In this document: piece after piece, positions 1-12,422 of the stretch
Layout of the letters: every line of letters starts with the position of its first letter
How positions within the stretch are numbered: the stretch's first letter is position 1
From: Schizophyllum amplum
Taxonomy: Eukaryota; Basidiomycota; Agaricomycetes; Agaricales; Schizophyllaceae
Length of the DNA stretch: 64,000 nucleotides
NCBI GenBank assembly: GCA_007026445.1
Contig: VDMD01000013.1
Span: 620,001 to 684,000, forward strand
Direction of reading: 5' to 3'
The notes under the pieces: model-generated
Database searches by the model: none
What the model saw: the letters and a program-made list of their open reading frames with translations, nothing else
Told to the model about the DNA's origin: nothing
Translations under genes and position numbers: made by a program

Positions 1-421
1 GCTGAAGGCTCTACACTTGCCAGTGCGCCGCATGCGCAAAGGGCGCAAGAACATCGTCGTTGCCTCGAAGGACGACCCGCCCGAGCGTCTGTCTGGAGAG
101 AGCGCGGACGTTCTGGACATCTATGCCGATTCGCCGTGGGGCATGACGACCCCATCTGCGCCGACGCCCAGCACGATGGCGCTCTCGCCGGATCCTTTTC
201 GGTCGACTCTCTCGCCAGACCCATTCCGGATGGTGTCGCCTGCGTGGTCGGCGATGTCTCCACTATCGTCGAACGGCCCGTTGACGCCGCAGACGCCATT
301 CACGGTTGGAGAGATGCGGATGGCGAAGGATGCGGACGATGGGTTGCGTTTGGTGACTCAGCCGCCTTCGGGTATGCACGTTGTCCTTTCTGATACTATG
401 GTACCGCGTGGATATGATTGA
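1..421 (+). CDS. C-terminal end of an unidentified Ser/Pro-rich protein (5' end outside the window)
   Basis: The frame is open from the first bases of the window to the TGA at 419-421, so this is the last exon of a gene that begins upstream. About 139 residues are visible. They start with a basic stretch (RRMRKGRKN) and continue as a Ser/Pro/Thr-rich, probably disordered tail containing a direct repeat, LSPDPFR, twice in tandem. A basic stretch followed by a low-complexity tail would fit the cytosolic tail of a membrane protein, but no membrane segment is visible here. I do not recognise the family and assign no function. Confidence 0.5.
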   Translation, partial: LKALHLPVRRMRKGRKNIVVASKDDPPERLSGESADVLDIYADSPWGMTTPSAPTPSTMALSPDPFRSTLSPDPFRMVSPAWSAMSPLSSNGPLTPQTPFTVGEMRMAKDADDGLRLVTQPPSGMHVVLSDTMVPRGYD

Positions 422-856
422 ATATCGAGGTGTTACATATCATTGCCTGGCATTGTTCCGCTGGACTGGAAAGACCGTGCCGTGTTGCTATTAGCATGAG
501 TATCCTATCTTAGATTTGTCCGCATGATCATCTCTGTTGAGTTCGTTTCTGTATATGTCGCAGTCCTAATATATATCATAGACAAGCCAGTAGCTCACCG
601 ACAAAGTTGAAAATTTGAACAACCACCGATGGTGAAACGTCGACCGTTCAGCTCGAATTTGAAAAGTCGAACTACACGTTCACGTGACTGTGGCAACATA
701 GCGGAAAATCCCGGCTTCCGGTCACCCGGTTGACGCGTGCCGAACCTGTTCATTTTCTTTCTCCTTCGTCTCCAGACTCTCGGAAAGCCATATACCCCGC
801 GCCTCCATAGACGGCCTCTTGAACTTGACCTGGTACTCTTGAGAGGTACTCCCTTC

Positions 857-1941
857 ATGTCTACCCCACTACTGCGTCGTCTGCGGCTTCCAGCCTCAAG
901 GCCTTCTGCACGTTTTTCCACGAGCTCTCCCCCGCCACAAACACGCCGCATCTCCTTTTTGGCCGCGTCTGTAGCTGCAGCATCTGTTGGACTGGCGGGA
1001 TACGCCGCGGGTGCCGTGTTCCCGCCTCCCGCCACCACGGTCCTCTTCCCGCGCGTCGCGCCGCCCCCCCTCCCGGAGTCCACCCCGGAGGGCCAGAAAC
1101 ACATGCAAGACCTGGAGGACGCGATGCAGAGGCTGCCGCTCCTGCAGCAGCTGCGCGCGGCGCAAGACGCGGACGAGTGGTACGAGGCGCGTCCGTATCT
1201 GTTTTTCCCCGAGGAGCGCCGGGTGAACAACCTGACGGCGGGCGTGCTGCGCGGGCCGGGCAAGCTGGCGGTGCATGCGCTGGTGAGGGCAAGGAAGGAT
1301 GAGACGGAGAGCTATGTGATTCTGCATGTGGGGCGTGCTCTATGCGGGCATGATGGAATTGTGCATGGTGGGCTGCTAGCGACACTGCTGGATGAGTCGC
1401 TTGCGAGGACTGTGAGTTTATCTTTCTTCCCTCTGTTGTGCTTTGGTCATGGCCATGCTCTCGAGCTCTTGAGAACTGATTCTATCTTGTGGACATTTGC
1501 TAATGCCTCGATGAAATCACCATCCAGGCAATTATGAACCTTCCTGAGCGGGTGGGAGTTACTGCAACTTTGACTGTCCACTATAAGGCGCCGGTGAAAG
1601 CAGACCAGTTTATCATCATCAAAACGCGTGCTGGCGAAGTGAACGGGAGGAAGGCTGCTGTGTCTGGTATCGTGCAGGATTTGGAAGGCAAGGAGCTAGC
1701 CAATGCATCGTAAGTGGTCTGCGTGATTTTTTTCTTTCCAGTCTTCATTTCACCGGATCCTTGTCGGCCCATGAATTTAGTGTCTTGTCGCTGCCAAACT
1801 CGCATCAGAGCAATTACTGACACCTCTCTCAGGGCTCTGTTTGTCCAGCCTCGCTATGCGAAGCTGCTCGACCCGGACATGCTGCGCAAGCGCATGGGAG
1901 AGCCGACGAAGAAATCAGGCGAACCCGTCACCATTGACTAG
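857..1941 (+). CDS. Hotdog-fold acyl-CoA thioesterase-like protein, probably mitochondrial
   Basis: Three exons (857-1411, 1528-1709, 1833-1941) give 281 aa, with introns of 116 and 123 nt. The N-terminus (MSTPLLRRLRLPASRPSARFSTSS) is Arg/Ser-rich without acids, like a mitochondrial presequence. It is followed by one hydrophobic helix (about residues 35-55, LAASVAAASVGLAGYAAGAV). The hotdog domain follows, with the characteristic HGG segment (CGHDGIVHGGLLATLLDE) at the end of exon 1 and beta strands such as ATLTVHYKAPVKADQFIIIKT in exon 2. By family knowledge it would hydrolyse acyl-CoA thioesters; the substrate cannot be read from sequence. I chose ATG 857 because the frame upstream has no other ATG. 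Both splice joins keep the frame. Confidence 0.85.
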
Positions 1942-2286
1942 GTCACCAATCCTCGTGCCTAATAGTACGGACATGCGGATAGAGTGCTCCAGATGGACGA
2001 ATGCACAGCCAATATACACAACCTCTCACGCTGGCGTACCATTTTCTCGACGCGCCTCAGATTCTCAGCAACAGCTGTTGTTCGCATTCTCCGCTAAGTT
2101 TGCCGGTCGATTTATTCTAATTTCTGGCGCCCGATGCACGCGCACTGGCGAAGGCCGCAAGCGCCTTGTTTCCATCGTTCCTGTCGCAGTACCTATGTCG
2201 AACGCGCGGCTTCCTTAGGCAGTACATCCGTTCTAAGGAAGATCTGAGCTGCATACCAGCATATGAGCGATGTTCACGCACTTCGG

Positions 2287-2890
2287 TCATGTACGAGAGA
2301 CCGGCTCTTGGAAAGGCGCATCGATAAGACTTGCTACGGCGCCGGCGGCAGCGTGCGAGCGATTGAGTCGCTCGTACAGTCGTTCAATCGACTGTTTGGT
2401 GTTTTCTTCCAGCTGCGCCTCCGTGTACCCTGTCGGCGGATCGGTGGGAGGGCGATCTACAAGCGGTAGTGCGCCCACGCCAGATTGACGCAGCATTTCG
2501 GCGAGCATCTGTAGATGGCCGCTTAACTGGGCAATGGCAGCTGAACTACAATGAGCATTGTACCGCCGTACTACACGGTGTACTGACCTTGACTTTGCGT
2601 AGGACTATTCCCTCTGTGATATGCATTCTGCCTGCCCAGCAGAACATTAGCAGTGCAAAACAGTAGAGTGATTTCGACGCGTACATGCCGTCCAGAACAG
2701 TACGGGATATCCGCAGCAAATCGTTGAACTGTTGATATATAATATCGAGATACGTCTTGAACGTCTCCGGGGAGTTGAGGTCGACTTGGCCTTGCTCTTG
2801 CTGCACGAAATTGCCTTGGGAGAAGCCAGCAAAAACGCCGGGATGCATCTGGTAGCCAGCAGGCTGAGGAAAGCCAGATCCGGTGGCCAT
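2287..2890 (-). CDS. Small unidentified protein with a predicted helical C-terminal half
   Basis: Three exons on the minus strand (2890-2685, 2631-2588, 2540-2287; introns of 53 and 47 nt) give 167 aa. The N-terminal third is Gly/Gln/Pro-rich (MATGSGFPQPAGYQMHPGVFAGFSQ in part). The rest looks helical: one segment around DLNSPETFKTYLDIIYQQFNDLLRI, then SQAAIAQLSGHLQMLAEMLRQ, then YTEAQLEENTKQSIERLYERLNR. A short protein with two helical, probably coiled-coil segments resembles small Mediator subunits or other complex adaptors in general style, but I find no diagnostic motif and leave the function open. The splice model is supported by frame continuity across both introns. A plus-strand gene begins about 1 kb away with nothing convincing between them. 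Confidence 0.6.
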
Positions 2891-3851
2891 TATTCGCAGT
2901 GACGGGATGAGAGTCTGTGATTCTGAAAGAAGACTGCACTGGTGTTGACAATGGTTTGGAACAATCTCGGAGCGCGTGAACACACAAACACGCTACCAGA
3001 AACCACGTGTTTCTTTCCCACGTTGCTCTATTGTCACTCTCTCTCTCAGCTCGGAGTATTATTGTACGACTCGGTATGCAACTATGTACCTGAAAGGTTA
3101 TGTTAGTCCCAGTCTCTCGAGTCTCTATCCTTTATTGCGACATCAACGACTAGATTTTGCCTATGAAATCTGACTTGAGCGCTGCGGAAGCCTGACGGAA
3201 ACGCCTTCCTAAATTTCTTCGCTCCTGTCAGCGAGCTCGACTCTGTCCTCCGCAGCTCGCGCTAGCCGCCGCCGCCACGACGCATTCCACCAAGGCTTAG
3301 GTCAGTAAAGTTGCACATCTCGATGTCCACGCCAAGACCACCCGCCGATAGAGAGCTTCCAGCTTCGGATGGCGTGTTCAGCTGACGCAAACTAAACCGC
3401 AGTGACGCGAGCGCTTGCTGTAATCGCGCAAGACCATTTTCCTGCTGCAGTGGATATCCTCGTCACCCACCGTTTCCACTGCCCGCCCTTCCTCTTTGCT
3501 GCGCTCTGCTACAATCAAGAGGGCGCGAGCAAGCCTTCGAGCATTTGGCTGTGCACAAATCGGCATACGGCTTGGCACTGGACAACTGCTGTGGAGCGCT
3601 ACCGTACCCTTTGAAGGGGTCTCCTTTTACTGCTGCCATTGATAAATAGTGACGGGACCTGGATGACGAGCGCACGCTCACCTGATGTCGCCTTGAAGGC
3701 GGCGCGGGCGAAGCTGACGCACTTTATATATCGCCTTGTATCGCTCGTACCAAAACGCCTACTCTTTCCCACAACATTACGGGCGCAGGCTAGCAGGACG
3801 CGGACGGCACTTTACGATTGACGGGCGCTTAACGACAGGCAATTCACTATC
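2891..3851. other. Intergenic region between divergent genes; nothing convincing
   Basis: This 0.96-kb stretch separates the minus-strand gene ending its 5' side at 2890 from the plus-strand gene starting at 3852. Only short open frames on both strands with no conserved features are visible. It probably holds the two promoters and 5' untranslated leaders. A possible TATA-like stretch (tttatata) lies near 3722-3729, about 125 bp before the downstream ATG. Confidence 0.4.
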
Positions 3852-6040
3852 ATGGCCGACTTCAACGAGAAGGATAGCGCAAGTTCGTCGTCTGTCGAGC
3901 AGATCGAGGGTCAAGATGCGCCGCAGAAGGTTGTCTGGTGTGTACGCCGATGTTGTCGTGTAACACTTTACTGATGACTTGTATACCAGGTATCGCTCGA
4001 CGTACTTCAACGCCATCATCCTCGGCATGTGTAACTTTTGGCGCCAGGATTGTGGGGAGGTCTGTGGATCCTCTTCCATCTGGTACATTGTACTGATAAG
4101 CTTCGTAGCGATGAATAGTCTAGGGTAGGAGGATTGCACTGGCTGCGGTCACAGGCGCTGATTTATGTGTAGAGCTGGAGGCGCACAGAGCCCATACCTT
4201 GTCAAGTAACCCACCACATAAAAGTCAAACAGCCCTGTCCACTGATATTTCCCGACAGCACCGCCAACGCTCTCATCTTCTGCCTCATGGTCGTCAGCGC
4301 GTTCCTTTCCTCCGCCCTCGTGAACGTCGTCGGCATTAAGATCACTTTAATCCTCGGGGTGCGCCTGACGTGTCCTCCTTGCGCTTGCCTGCGTTAACTC
4401 CGTCATAGACATTAGGATATGCTCGTGCGTATCTTGACACATACTTTCATCAAATATTGACTTTGCTCATCAGCATATGCTGCTGGCCTATACACGAAGT
4501 GCGTTTACGCTGTTCGTCGATTATCGTACGCATTCTAACCACTGTCTCCAGTAACCGCTTCGGAAACGAGTGGTTCGTCCTCTTTGGCGCCGCCCTCTGC
4601 GGCATCGCAGCAGGCACTTCTGGATGGCAGAAGCGGCCATAGCGCTGTCTTACCCTGAGCCCGAGCGCCAGGGCAAGTTCCTGGGTTTATGGCTGGTATG
4701 CAGCCCTACGTCTTGCGGGTTACTACTGATATCGACGGCCTTCAGACCTTCAAAATCGGTGGTCAGATCGTCGGTGGCGCTATCAACCTTGGAATCAATG
4801 CAAAGAATAGTGAAGCGGGCTCCGTGTCGTACACGGTCTATCTGGTCTTCATTGCCCTTCGTACGTCTAGTTCCATCCTGTACCAGGCGCTCCTGACATC
4901 TGGCTCAGAATGCCTCGCTCCCTTCATGGGCCTCTTTCTTACAAATCCGAGTAAACTTCAGCGGACAGATGGCGTCAAGGTCAACATGAGCTCGGTACAC
5001 TCGACGTGGATGGAACTCAAGCTTGTCTTTAAGCTCTTTATGCGTCCTAAGGTGCGCGCCTCTGCTGACGCTGCCCAGATGTGACTCCAACTCTCTGTAG
5101 TTTCTGCTGATCGTACCCCTCATCGCGAATTTCGTCTACACCGAGAGCGTGATGTTCACGTACATCAGTCGTGCGTGCCAAGATAATCTGACTCGTACCT
5201 TTTTGATGATTTTGTACAGTGTGGTTCACGGTGCGCTCGCGCGCTCTGGGATCGTTCATCTCGGGTCTTGCCGCTGCCATAGCTGGCAACCTTATGGGCC
5301 GCCTGCTTGACAACGACAAATGGTCTCACCGAATCCGCGCACGAGCGAGCTTCTTCATCACCGTGACCTTGCAAGGAGCGCGTAAGCCGTGCTTCTTCTC
5401 GTGGCGAACATGTCCCTAATCATCATCTATCTTCACCAGTCCTCGCCTGGAATGTTGGCAACTCCTACTTCTACATTCGCTCGAAGCCCACCTTTGATTG
5501 GGATGACGATGGCTTTGGCAATGGATTCGCTGTCTTCGTGCTTCAGGTCGCGTACGTAGTACCCGCCTTCGCCAGTCTCCCGTTCCCGTTTCTGACTTGC
5601 CGCGTCTGCAGCAACTTCCAAGTCTGCTACATGACTTTGTTCTGGATCTGTGGTGAGCTAGCCGAGACGCCTGAGGAGGTCGTGCGCATCGCCGGCCTAC
5701 TCCGTGCCACTGAGTCGGCCTCGCAAGCGGTCTCCTATGGCCTCTCGAGTATCCCGTCTTCGCAAACATCGGCGGCGCGGCGCTCAACTTGGGTATGTGG
5801 GGTGTCGCCATTATCCCCGGCTGGCTTATTGTCAGCCATATTGGGACCAAGTATGGCAAGCAGTGAGTGTCGCAGTGACCCTCGGAGGTCGAACGTATCT
5901 CACTTGTGCACGGTAGCGTTCGGGAGCGTCACGAGGATCCCAATGACGACCGGAAGCTGAGGGTCAGTGAGCCGTCTTTGCATGGCAACGTCGGGGAGCG
6001 CACATAGAATACGACGAAAGAGACTAGCCATGAGCGCATG
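3852..6040 (+). pseudogene. UNC93-like (DUF895) multi-pass membrane transporter gene with three apparent frameshifts
   Basis: Conserved segments of a fungal UNC93-like membrane protein follow one another over about 2.2 kb, interrupted by many short introns. They include YRSTYFNAIILGMCNF, APGLWGAMNSLGAGG, NALIFCLMVVSAFLSSALVNVVGIK, NRFGNEWFVLFGAALCGIAAG, WMAEAAIALSYPEPERQGKFLG and SVMFTYISLWFTVRSRALGSF. The pieces are in the expected order, but three joins need a one-base correction that no intron explains: near 4036 (T run after the CNF codons), near 4617 (before WMAEAA) and near 5755 (before the FANIGGAALNLG segment). Start ATG 3852 gives a short acidic N-terminus. Depending on a last intron, the stop is at 6005-6007 or about 30 bp later. 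It is either a decaying copy or a good gene with assembly indels. Its substrate is unknown; the family is MFS-related. Confidence 0.75.
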
Positions 6041-7510
6041 AGCAGAGGTCGTCCACTTTATGTACACAGTGTATCTCTAGACTGTATGTTATCCCTCCCG
6101 ATTGTCAGCAGGGGCTAACGCACCTGAATGATTGCGAGAAGACCGAATCGTCGAAGAACGATGACATATGTATGGCTAGAGCAACCAACAAACAGGACTT
6201 TCCTTGTACTTGCCCCTATCTATCAGACACGCTCCAGAGCCTCGACGACTGTCTGCCACCGCCTGCTACTCAGTCTGAAAATCGTGGGAAAGTCGCGACA
6301 AAAGGAAGGTCTTCACGTGCAAATGCCATGTTCGACTTCTTCTGCTCGCATCTTCCATCCGTTTTTCCTCATTCTTTCTCCTCTGAACCGCTCTAAAAAT
6401 TAGAAGATTGGGAGCGCAAAAGTGTGACGAGAGGGGACTCGAAGATGATTCCTTTCTGAATCAGATTTGCCACTGAATACTGACTGATCCCTAGCCGCTC
6501 GGCCATCTCGCCTTGTCTTCTCACGACTACTTTGTGGACTGGTCTCAGGCAGATGATTAGGCCAGAGCTTCACTTCCTGCTTCGTAAGAAATCCGAGGGA
6601 GCGGCACGACAATGACTACAGGGATTCGAGCTCCATCTATTGACGACTTCAGACACAAGACGGAAAGGTTAATAGCGCGTCTTGATCAAGGTTGGGTAAA
6701 GACTGAGTCAAGTCGTTGAGTTTGTGAGATTCATGGACGACCTGCAAAATTTGCGGCTACTCATGTGGCTTGCTTTCAAGGTTTGAGTGTCGATTGTATT
6801 GGCTGTTCACGGCCCCTCCTACCGACGACGATACTCCCGGCCTCTTTGCAAGAATTGTAGCTTTTGTGCACGTCGGAGAAGATCAACTGTCCGTGGCATT
6901 ACACTTCGACAACGCATCGTGGATGGTGTCCTTGAAGTCGAGGAGCAGCGATGTTTACTCTGCTGACCTTGGAGGGAATATCTCCGAACACTTTGATTCG
7001 GCGACCAAGTCTAGGGTAGCTACCGAGGGTAGCACCTTCACTGACGTTGAGAGTGCCGGGACCGGAGACAGAACCACTGGAAGATGATGGAGCAGCTCAG
7101 GAATCATTGTTAATAAAGAGATAAACCTCAGCGGCGGTGGACCTCGAGGCAATAAAATCGCCTTCTTCGACAGGTAAGACGTCCAGAAGCACGCAATGAC
7201 GATGCCCATCTAGCCGGCCCGAGCTTGCGCCCATCGTGATTTTGTGACACGCGAAGCATTGACAGGTGTTGACGCTGGTTGACGCACAGTAGCATTTGCT
7301 CTTCCTGCCATTTCCTGCAACGCCATGGCCCAGCAAATAAGGATGGAAGATGCGCGTGTAGATCACTTCATTGTTGTGGAGGTGGAGCGCAAATCATGTT
7401 ATGGGTGAGACTTGAGGGGCCCCAACGCGAGCCTTTCGGGGTGCGAGACGGCCGGAAGTCAGGTACAGCGACGGAAGAGGAGAAGACTCGGTACAAGTAG
7501 TGCTGGAAGG
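6041..7510. other. Gene-poor stretch without a supportable gene
   Basis: Only short overlapping open frames are present on both strands. One plus-strand piece at 6770-7087 has a protein-like composition but no motif I can name. No repeat, tRNA or conserved domain is visible. It may contain degraded transposon or gene remnants. Confidence 0.35.
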
Positions 7511-8571
7511 CTACGTATACCAGACGACGGACGGCGTCACCTTGCGAGAACGACGCGGGAGTGGCTTGAGCCGTCCTGAAAGATACCTCATGTAGCACTC
7601 CGACAATCCTGGTACCTGTAGGAAACTGGTCAACAACGCGTTACCGGACATCAGGCGCGTATATACCACGTCGTACCCGGTATGTAGCCCACTGGCAGCG
7701 GTAAGTACGGGCAATGCGGGTCAAAACCATGACCGACAACGCTCGATAAAAAGAATCTGCCAGGTCTCGCCATCAGTCACAGTCCTCGCCGAAAGCCACC
7801 GTCTTCGCCACGGTAGTGGACCGACGTTTGCCAGTGTCGTTGCTTGCCGACTTTTCAAAACTCGAAGATACACGCAGAAATCGCGTCCGACGGTATCAGC
7901 CGTGTCGTATATCCGCCTGAAGTGATCCTCGTCTAGAATATCGTGGACAAAGCGTCTCGTGGTTGTTGATGTTCCGGACGGAGGGCGAAAGTGACCGCGC
8001 ATCCACTCGGCGCTTGAGTTCTCGCCGAAGGCCAGGTATCTTCAGACATCAGAGTTCACCCCTCCCCCCCGGCAGTGGAACCAGCGGATTCATGTGGCGC
8101 ACAATCTCTCGAGGGAATTCGTCAGAAATGGCGAGACCCCTGCGAAGGCGCTCCGTTAAGTTTGATAAGCCGGAGACGGTCCTTGGAGCCGTAGGAAGCC
8201 ACTCGAGAACGCAGAGAAGGTATTCGCGAGACCGCAGCACGGTCTCCGGGGGCGCCACCGTGCGAGCTAATGCCGCCCAAAGCGCCCTTGTGTGGCGCAG
8301 TAGAGGCTGAGAGAATTGAGGTGTTGCCGGCGACGAGATAGCCGCTCTTTGAGTTCGAAGTCAGCATAAGCTGCATGAGAAGTCGCCCTGTTGCGAGGGA
8401 TGGTGCGCTGCCGGATCTTGCGCAGAGGCGGCGTGCGAGATGACATGGAGGGTGCTGTTGACAGACAGTATAAAGGTAGTTTCGACCAGATACGAGCGAT
8501 GCGCACCTGAAATCTTTGATGATCTTCGTCTGTTCTTCAAAATAGCGCACAAGATATTCCACATGCTCCAC
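7511..8571 (-). CDS. Possible unidentified gene (low confidence), several exons
   Basis: Several consecutive minus-strand open segments look protein-like and could be exons of one gene. One near 8571-8500 reads HVEYLVRYFEEQTKIIKDF. One from about 8290 to 8049 contains ALWAALARTVAPPETVLRSREYLLCVLEW. One from 8002 to 7721 contains RRFVHDILDEDHFRRIYDTADTVGRDFCVYLRVLKSR. The last is from 7714 to 7511. I could not build a single frame-consistent splice model, and no domain is recognisable. It may be a lineage-specific gene or a relic, so the limits are approximate. Confidence 0.3.
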
Positions 8572-9129
8572 TCAGGTGCTCGTGGGATGTCGACTGCAGT
8601 TCACGACGCTGTAAGGTCGGGCCGGCGAGCAGTCTTCACTGAATAGACGAGCAATCCACGGAGCGCGGCATACATGAAACGCCCGGCGGACAACCTGCGG
8701 TCGAAGTCAACGCGGACTTGAACCTAGCCGGAGGGGAAGATATGTTTCATAAACTGTCTTTTTCGGGTCACGTTTGCAGGGACCGTCAGGTGACACGCGC
8801 CAATGGAAAGAGGGTAGACCGAAGAAGTCCTGTCATTGTTGGGGTGACAGACACAGCAGAAAAGATATTCCAAGAGGAAGGAGGGCGGGTTTGGGTACGC
8901 GAAATACAGCAAGGAGATGGGCAAGAAGCAGGAAGGAAGAAATATATGCAGGAGTTCTGAAGGCGGAAGGGGAAGAAGAGGTCGAACGTCAAAGTAGGAT
9001 GAGCGCGAGGGGGAAGAGCGGTCGTACGGCCCGTTTTTGGCCTGGACGCAAATAGAGTTAGGCTTCGGCACCGGCACTGTCCTGATGCGCCACCGTCGAC
9101 GCTTCTTGTCGTGTCTCTGTCGCGTCTGG
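8572..9129. other. Intergenic, probably promoter side of the gene at 9180
   Basis: Short purine-rich open frames on the plus strand only (around 8718-9055). No conserved domain, RNA gene or repeat is visible. Confidence 0.4.
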
Positions 9130-9137
9130 TTTATAAA
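9130..9137 (+). promoter_or_regulatory. Probable TATA box
   Basis: TTTATAAA lies about 50 bp upstream of the ATG at 9180, a spacing that would place transcription start just before the coding region. It is called from sequence match and position only. Confidence 0.4.
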
Positions 9138-9179
9138 CGCGCCAGAGAAGAAGAAGAAACCGAACCACGCCCCCCGACG

Positions 9180-11093
9180 ATGGACAGCCTTCCCCGGCGC
9201 GCCCCCTTCTCCATCTCAGAGTTCGGCCAGCTTGTCGCGTCCGCGCTGGAGTGGCAGGAGCCCTTCGACCCCGCCCTCGACTTCGCCTTCATGGACGGCC
9301 GTTTTTCAGAGTCGCGATTTTCGCTGGACACGGTAGAGTCAGAGCCGAAGCAGAGATTCCTCAACGATGGGCCCGCCCCGCGTCACAAACTGCTTCGCTC
9401 GCTGCGCGCGCTCGTCACCGGGAAGCGCGCGCCTGACGCGCCCTATCGGTCCCCCTTCATCGTGGACACGAACGTCGACGCCTTTACCCAGTCGACACAC
9501 TCGAGTGCCTTCGTCCCCTACGGCATGCCGTATCACGACGGCCTTGAGCATTATCCTCCCCCATCGCCCACCTTGTTTGCTCGTAGTTCTCTCGACAGCG
9601 ACGACAGCGACGACCATCGCGCCAGCCTACGCAGCGGGGCATCCCCTGGCTCTGAATCTGCCTGCGCCGGTAGCAGCTCCTCGGAATGTGCGCATACGTC
9701 AGCCGAGGCGATCTCGTCGCTATTCTTCGCGCCAGGCGACACAGACGTGCCACGCCGCGCGCATAGCGACATTGGACACGGATCGGAGGAGCGCGCCGCT
9801 GCGTTCGACGCAGACCCGTTCGCCAAGGATTCTGTGCAGATCGTGATGCGGACCCCGCCACGACGCCCTGGCCGGCCTCCGCGTGGTACTCCCCCGCCAC
9901 CGCCACCGCTTCAAAAGAAGTCCAGACATCCGCGAACGCCCCCGGCTGTGTGTCCGATGCCCGGCATGCCGCATGGTGGTTGCGGCGACTGGACGCTGGG
10001 ACTGCCGTTGCCGACACCCAAGCCGCTGGAGGAGGTGCATGCGCGGGCAGACGTGAACGCGGCGCTCAACATGCCGAGCTCGCGCTGGTTCCCATCGCCG
10101 CCGCCGAGTCCGTCGCCGAGGGCGCGTCGTCGAGGAGTGCGCCCGTCCACATCTTCTGGCGCACTGTCGTCGTCTGCGAGCCTGCAGTCTCCCACATCGT
10201 CCAGGGTACCGCGCCCTTCTACGTCGTCCGGGGCGTTACGTCCGTCGTACGTTGGCCTGTCGCCATCGAGTATGCGCCGCCGACCAAGCGCGACGTCGTC
10301 GAAGAGTACAACATCGTCCAAGAAGCGCGTTGCCTTTGCGGAAGGGGTCACGCCACTAGAGGAGCTCATGATGCGGGAGGCGCCGCTGGACAGGCTTGTG
10401 CAAGGTCTGGTCTTGGAGGGCGATAGACCCAGGAAGATCGAGGAGAAGAGATATTCTCTCGATGTGCCTTCGCTGATAGAGGATGCATCTTCGTCCGTCG
10501 GGAGCATCTCGCTGTTCGCGGAAGATGCACCGTCGTCGGTCTTCGAGGACGGCGACTCCGTCTGCCGTCCGGATTCGCCTTTCCCGTTGCTAGATACGAG
10601 AAGGTCCAAGCTACAGAGTGAGTCGATTTGCTGAAATCAGTCAGATTGGTTACTGACTAGTCTCTCAGGATCCCCCCTCTCTCTGCGAACAACCGGTCTC
10701 CGGAACAAGTCTCCGGCGACGCGAACACCATCGCCTCGCACGCCGACCCCACGACCGCGGACGCCCACACCATCTCGGGGGCATCAACCCTCGCCCCACA
10801 CACCCACGACGCCACGCACCCCACCATCGCGGCGAGCTATGTCGTCTCCTCGTACGCCTGCATCGCCACGAAGTGCGCCGCCGCCGTCGACTCGGCCATC
10901 ACGCTCCCCTTATGCACGCCCATCATCTCGCCCGGCGCTCCGTTCGCCCATGCCACGGCGCCCGAGCCCTATCCCGCCGCTGCCGGCGACACCTCCACGC
11001 ACGAGGCTCACTGCGAGAATGCCACTCACCCCAGGAACGCCCGCGTCGAGTACGGAGTCGTACTACACCGCACGGTCGTGCTTCGACGACTGA
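9180..11093 (+). CDS. Large Ser/Pro-rich, mostly disordered protein of unknown function
   Basis: Two exons (9180-10617, 10669-11093; intron of 51 nt) give 620 aa. The first ~90 residues (MDSLPRRAPFSISEFGQLVA and following) are ordered-looking. The remainder is strongly low-complexity: acidic/Ser stretches (LDSDDSDDHRAS), a Pro run (RGTPPPPPPLQKK), a repeated VRPSTSSGAL / PRPSTSSGAL motif, and a C-terminal exon dominated by SPRTP/TPTP-type repeats with many Ser-Pro and Thr-Pro pairs. Such density of S/T-P sites suggests proline-directed phosphorylation, but no catalytic or binding domain is visible. ATG 9180 is preferred over a non-ATG extension. I do not recognise the family. Confidence 0.65.
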
Positions 11094-12422
11094 TTTCGAT
11101 AGCAGAGATGGTTCTTGAGTGGGTGGGTATGCTTGGAAGCGCATATATGCGCGTGAAGGTACAGCAACATCATGCAGATACCTGTACGCCCGGACCGTAT
11201 ATGGACCCATTTTGTCGCAGATAGTCTTGCTGTTCTGCTCGCTGCTTGTCGCGTCGTCGTCGTTCCTTGGACGTGCTTTATTGTCTGCAGATCTGCTATC
11301 GTTATTATCGCTGTCGTTCGTTATTATTGTGCTTCACGTTGGACTTACTGCTCGCTGAGCCTCGCTCGTTCGCTCTTCGCCATAGTGCTGCGAATTGCGC
11401 CCTCTTTGTATTCCATTCATCTGATCATAATTTTCCTGTGCCTTGGAAGAACTTGAATTAATGCTGCTCATTAGAATCACAGTGTACAGCACTTAGCACT
11501 ACGACTTACCATGACGTCGCCGTGTAAGTAGGGTGGCCCCAGCGACTTCCCGCAACGAGAACCGTCAAAACCCGAGTCTGTGCACGCGCGAGTTTCACTG
11601 GTGGCAGCCCCATGGCATCTGCTGGTGTCAATGACGGGAGAAGGGAAAGGGCCGGGAAGGACGTGACTGGTGCACGTCCGGCATTCCCCGAACGCGTGTC
11701 AGCGCCATCATTTCCTGAAATGGCCAACAAGGCGATCAGCAGGACCGTCGGAGCTGCTGCTTGTCCTCCGCCGCTATGGTCTCAATGAGATGAGTATTTT
11801 GCGCTGCCCTCAGCAAGCCTGTCGTGCGTGCCATGCGCGGCGGCGCTGACTTCGAACAGCAGCGATGGGCGGTGCCAACAACAGTCAACTAGTACGCGAC
11901 ATGAAGCTGACTGAACTTTGGTGGGTATCCATGCAGCCATATCACTCGGGAGGGCTCCAGCCGCCCGGATCATTAGCGCGTTGGACTGGCTTTACTCATG
12001 GTCCAATGAGTTTTCAAACACAGCCAGTAGCTTCAGGCTTTAGCGATGCCCAGCAAGACGAACTGCATTTTCCTTTTAGACGCCCATGAGGCGGATCGGA
12101 CCGTCACCTGACCAGTGACGCCTTGTTGTGCCATACCACTGTGGTTCTTTGGTGGTTCTGCTACCTTTGATGGTTCTCGCGACCCTAGCAACTCAAAAGT
12201 GTCTCCGGTTTCCATATGTCTGTTTCCTCGAGGCCCTCATATGTGACGCCAGCATGACGGTATGTACACGACTTGAGCACCTAGCTACCGGCGGCAGTAC
12301 TCACCTGCACCTTGCTTCCTACCATCTCTATATTCCCTTTCTTTGCCTGTCAACATACCCAACTATCTACCATTTCGAACTTGATACCCCACTCACCTCA
12401 CCCGACGCCAATAGCATCAGTA
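11094..12422. other. Intergenic region, 3' UTR plus promoter; nothing else seen
   Basis: About 1.3 kb between the Ser/Pro-rich gene and the dehydrogenase gene. Open frames are short, on both strands, and show no conserved residues. Pyrimidine-rich sequence just before 12423 is consistent with a fungal promoter/5' leader. Confidence 0.4.

Noticed and set aside
595..1385. Long minus-strand open frames opposite the thioesterase gene
   Set aside because: They are antisense shadows of GC-rich coding sequence with Arg/Ala/Pro-biased composition and no conserved features.
6770..7087. Plus-strand open frame with protein-like composition, possibly a transposase tail
   Set aside because: No motif or neighbouring domain supports it, and the surrounding region is full of stops.
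9911..10609. Minus-strand 232-codon frame opposite the Ser/Pro-rich gene
   Set aside because: Low-complexity Ser/Asp composition is the mirror of the repetitive codons on the sense strand; the sense gene has the splice sites and TATA box.
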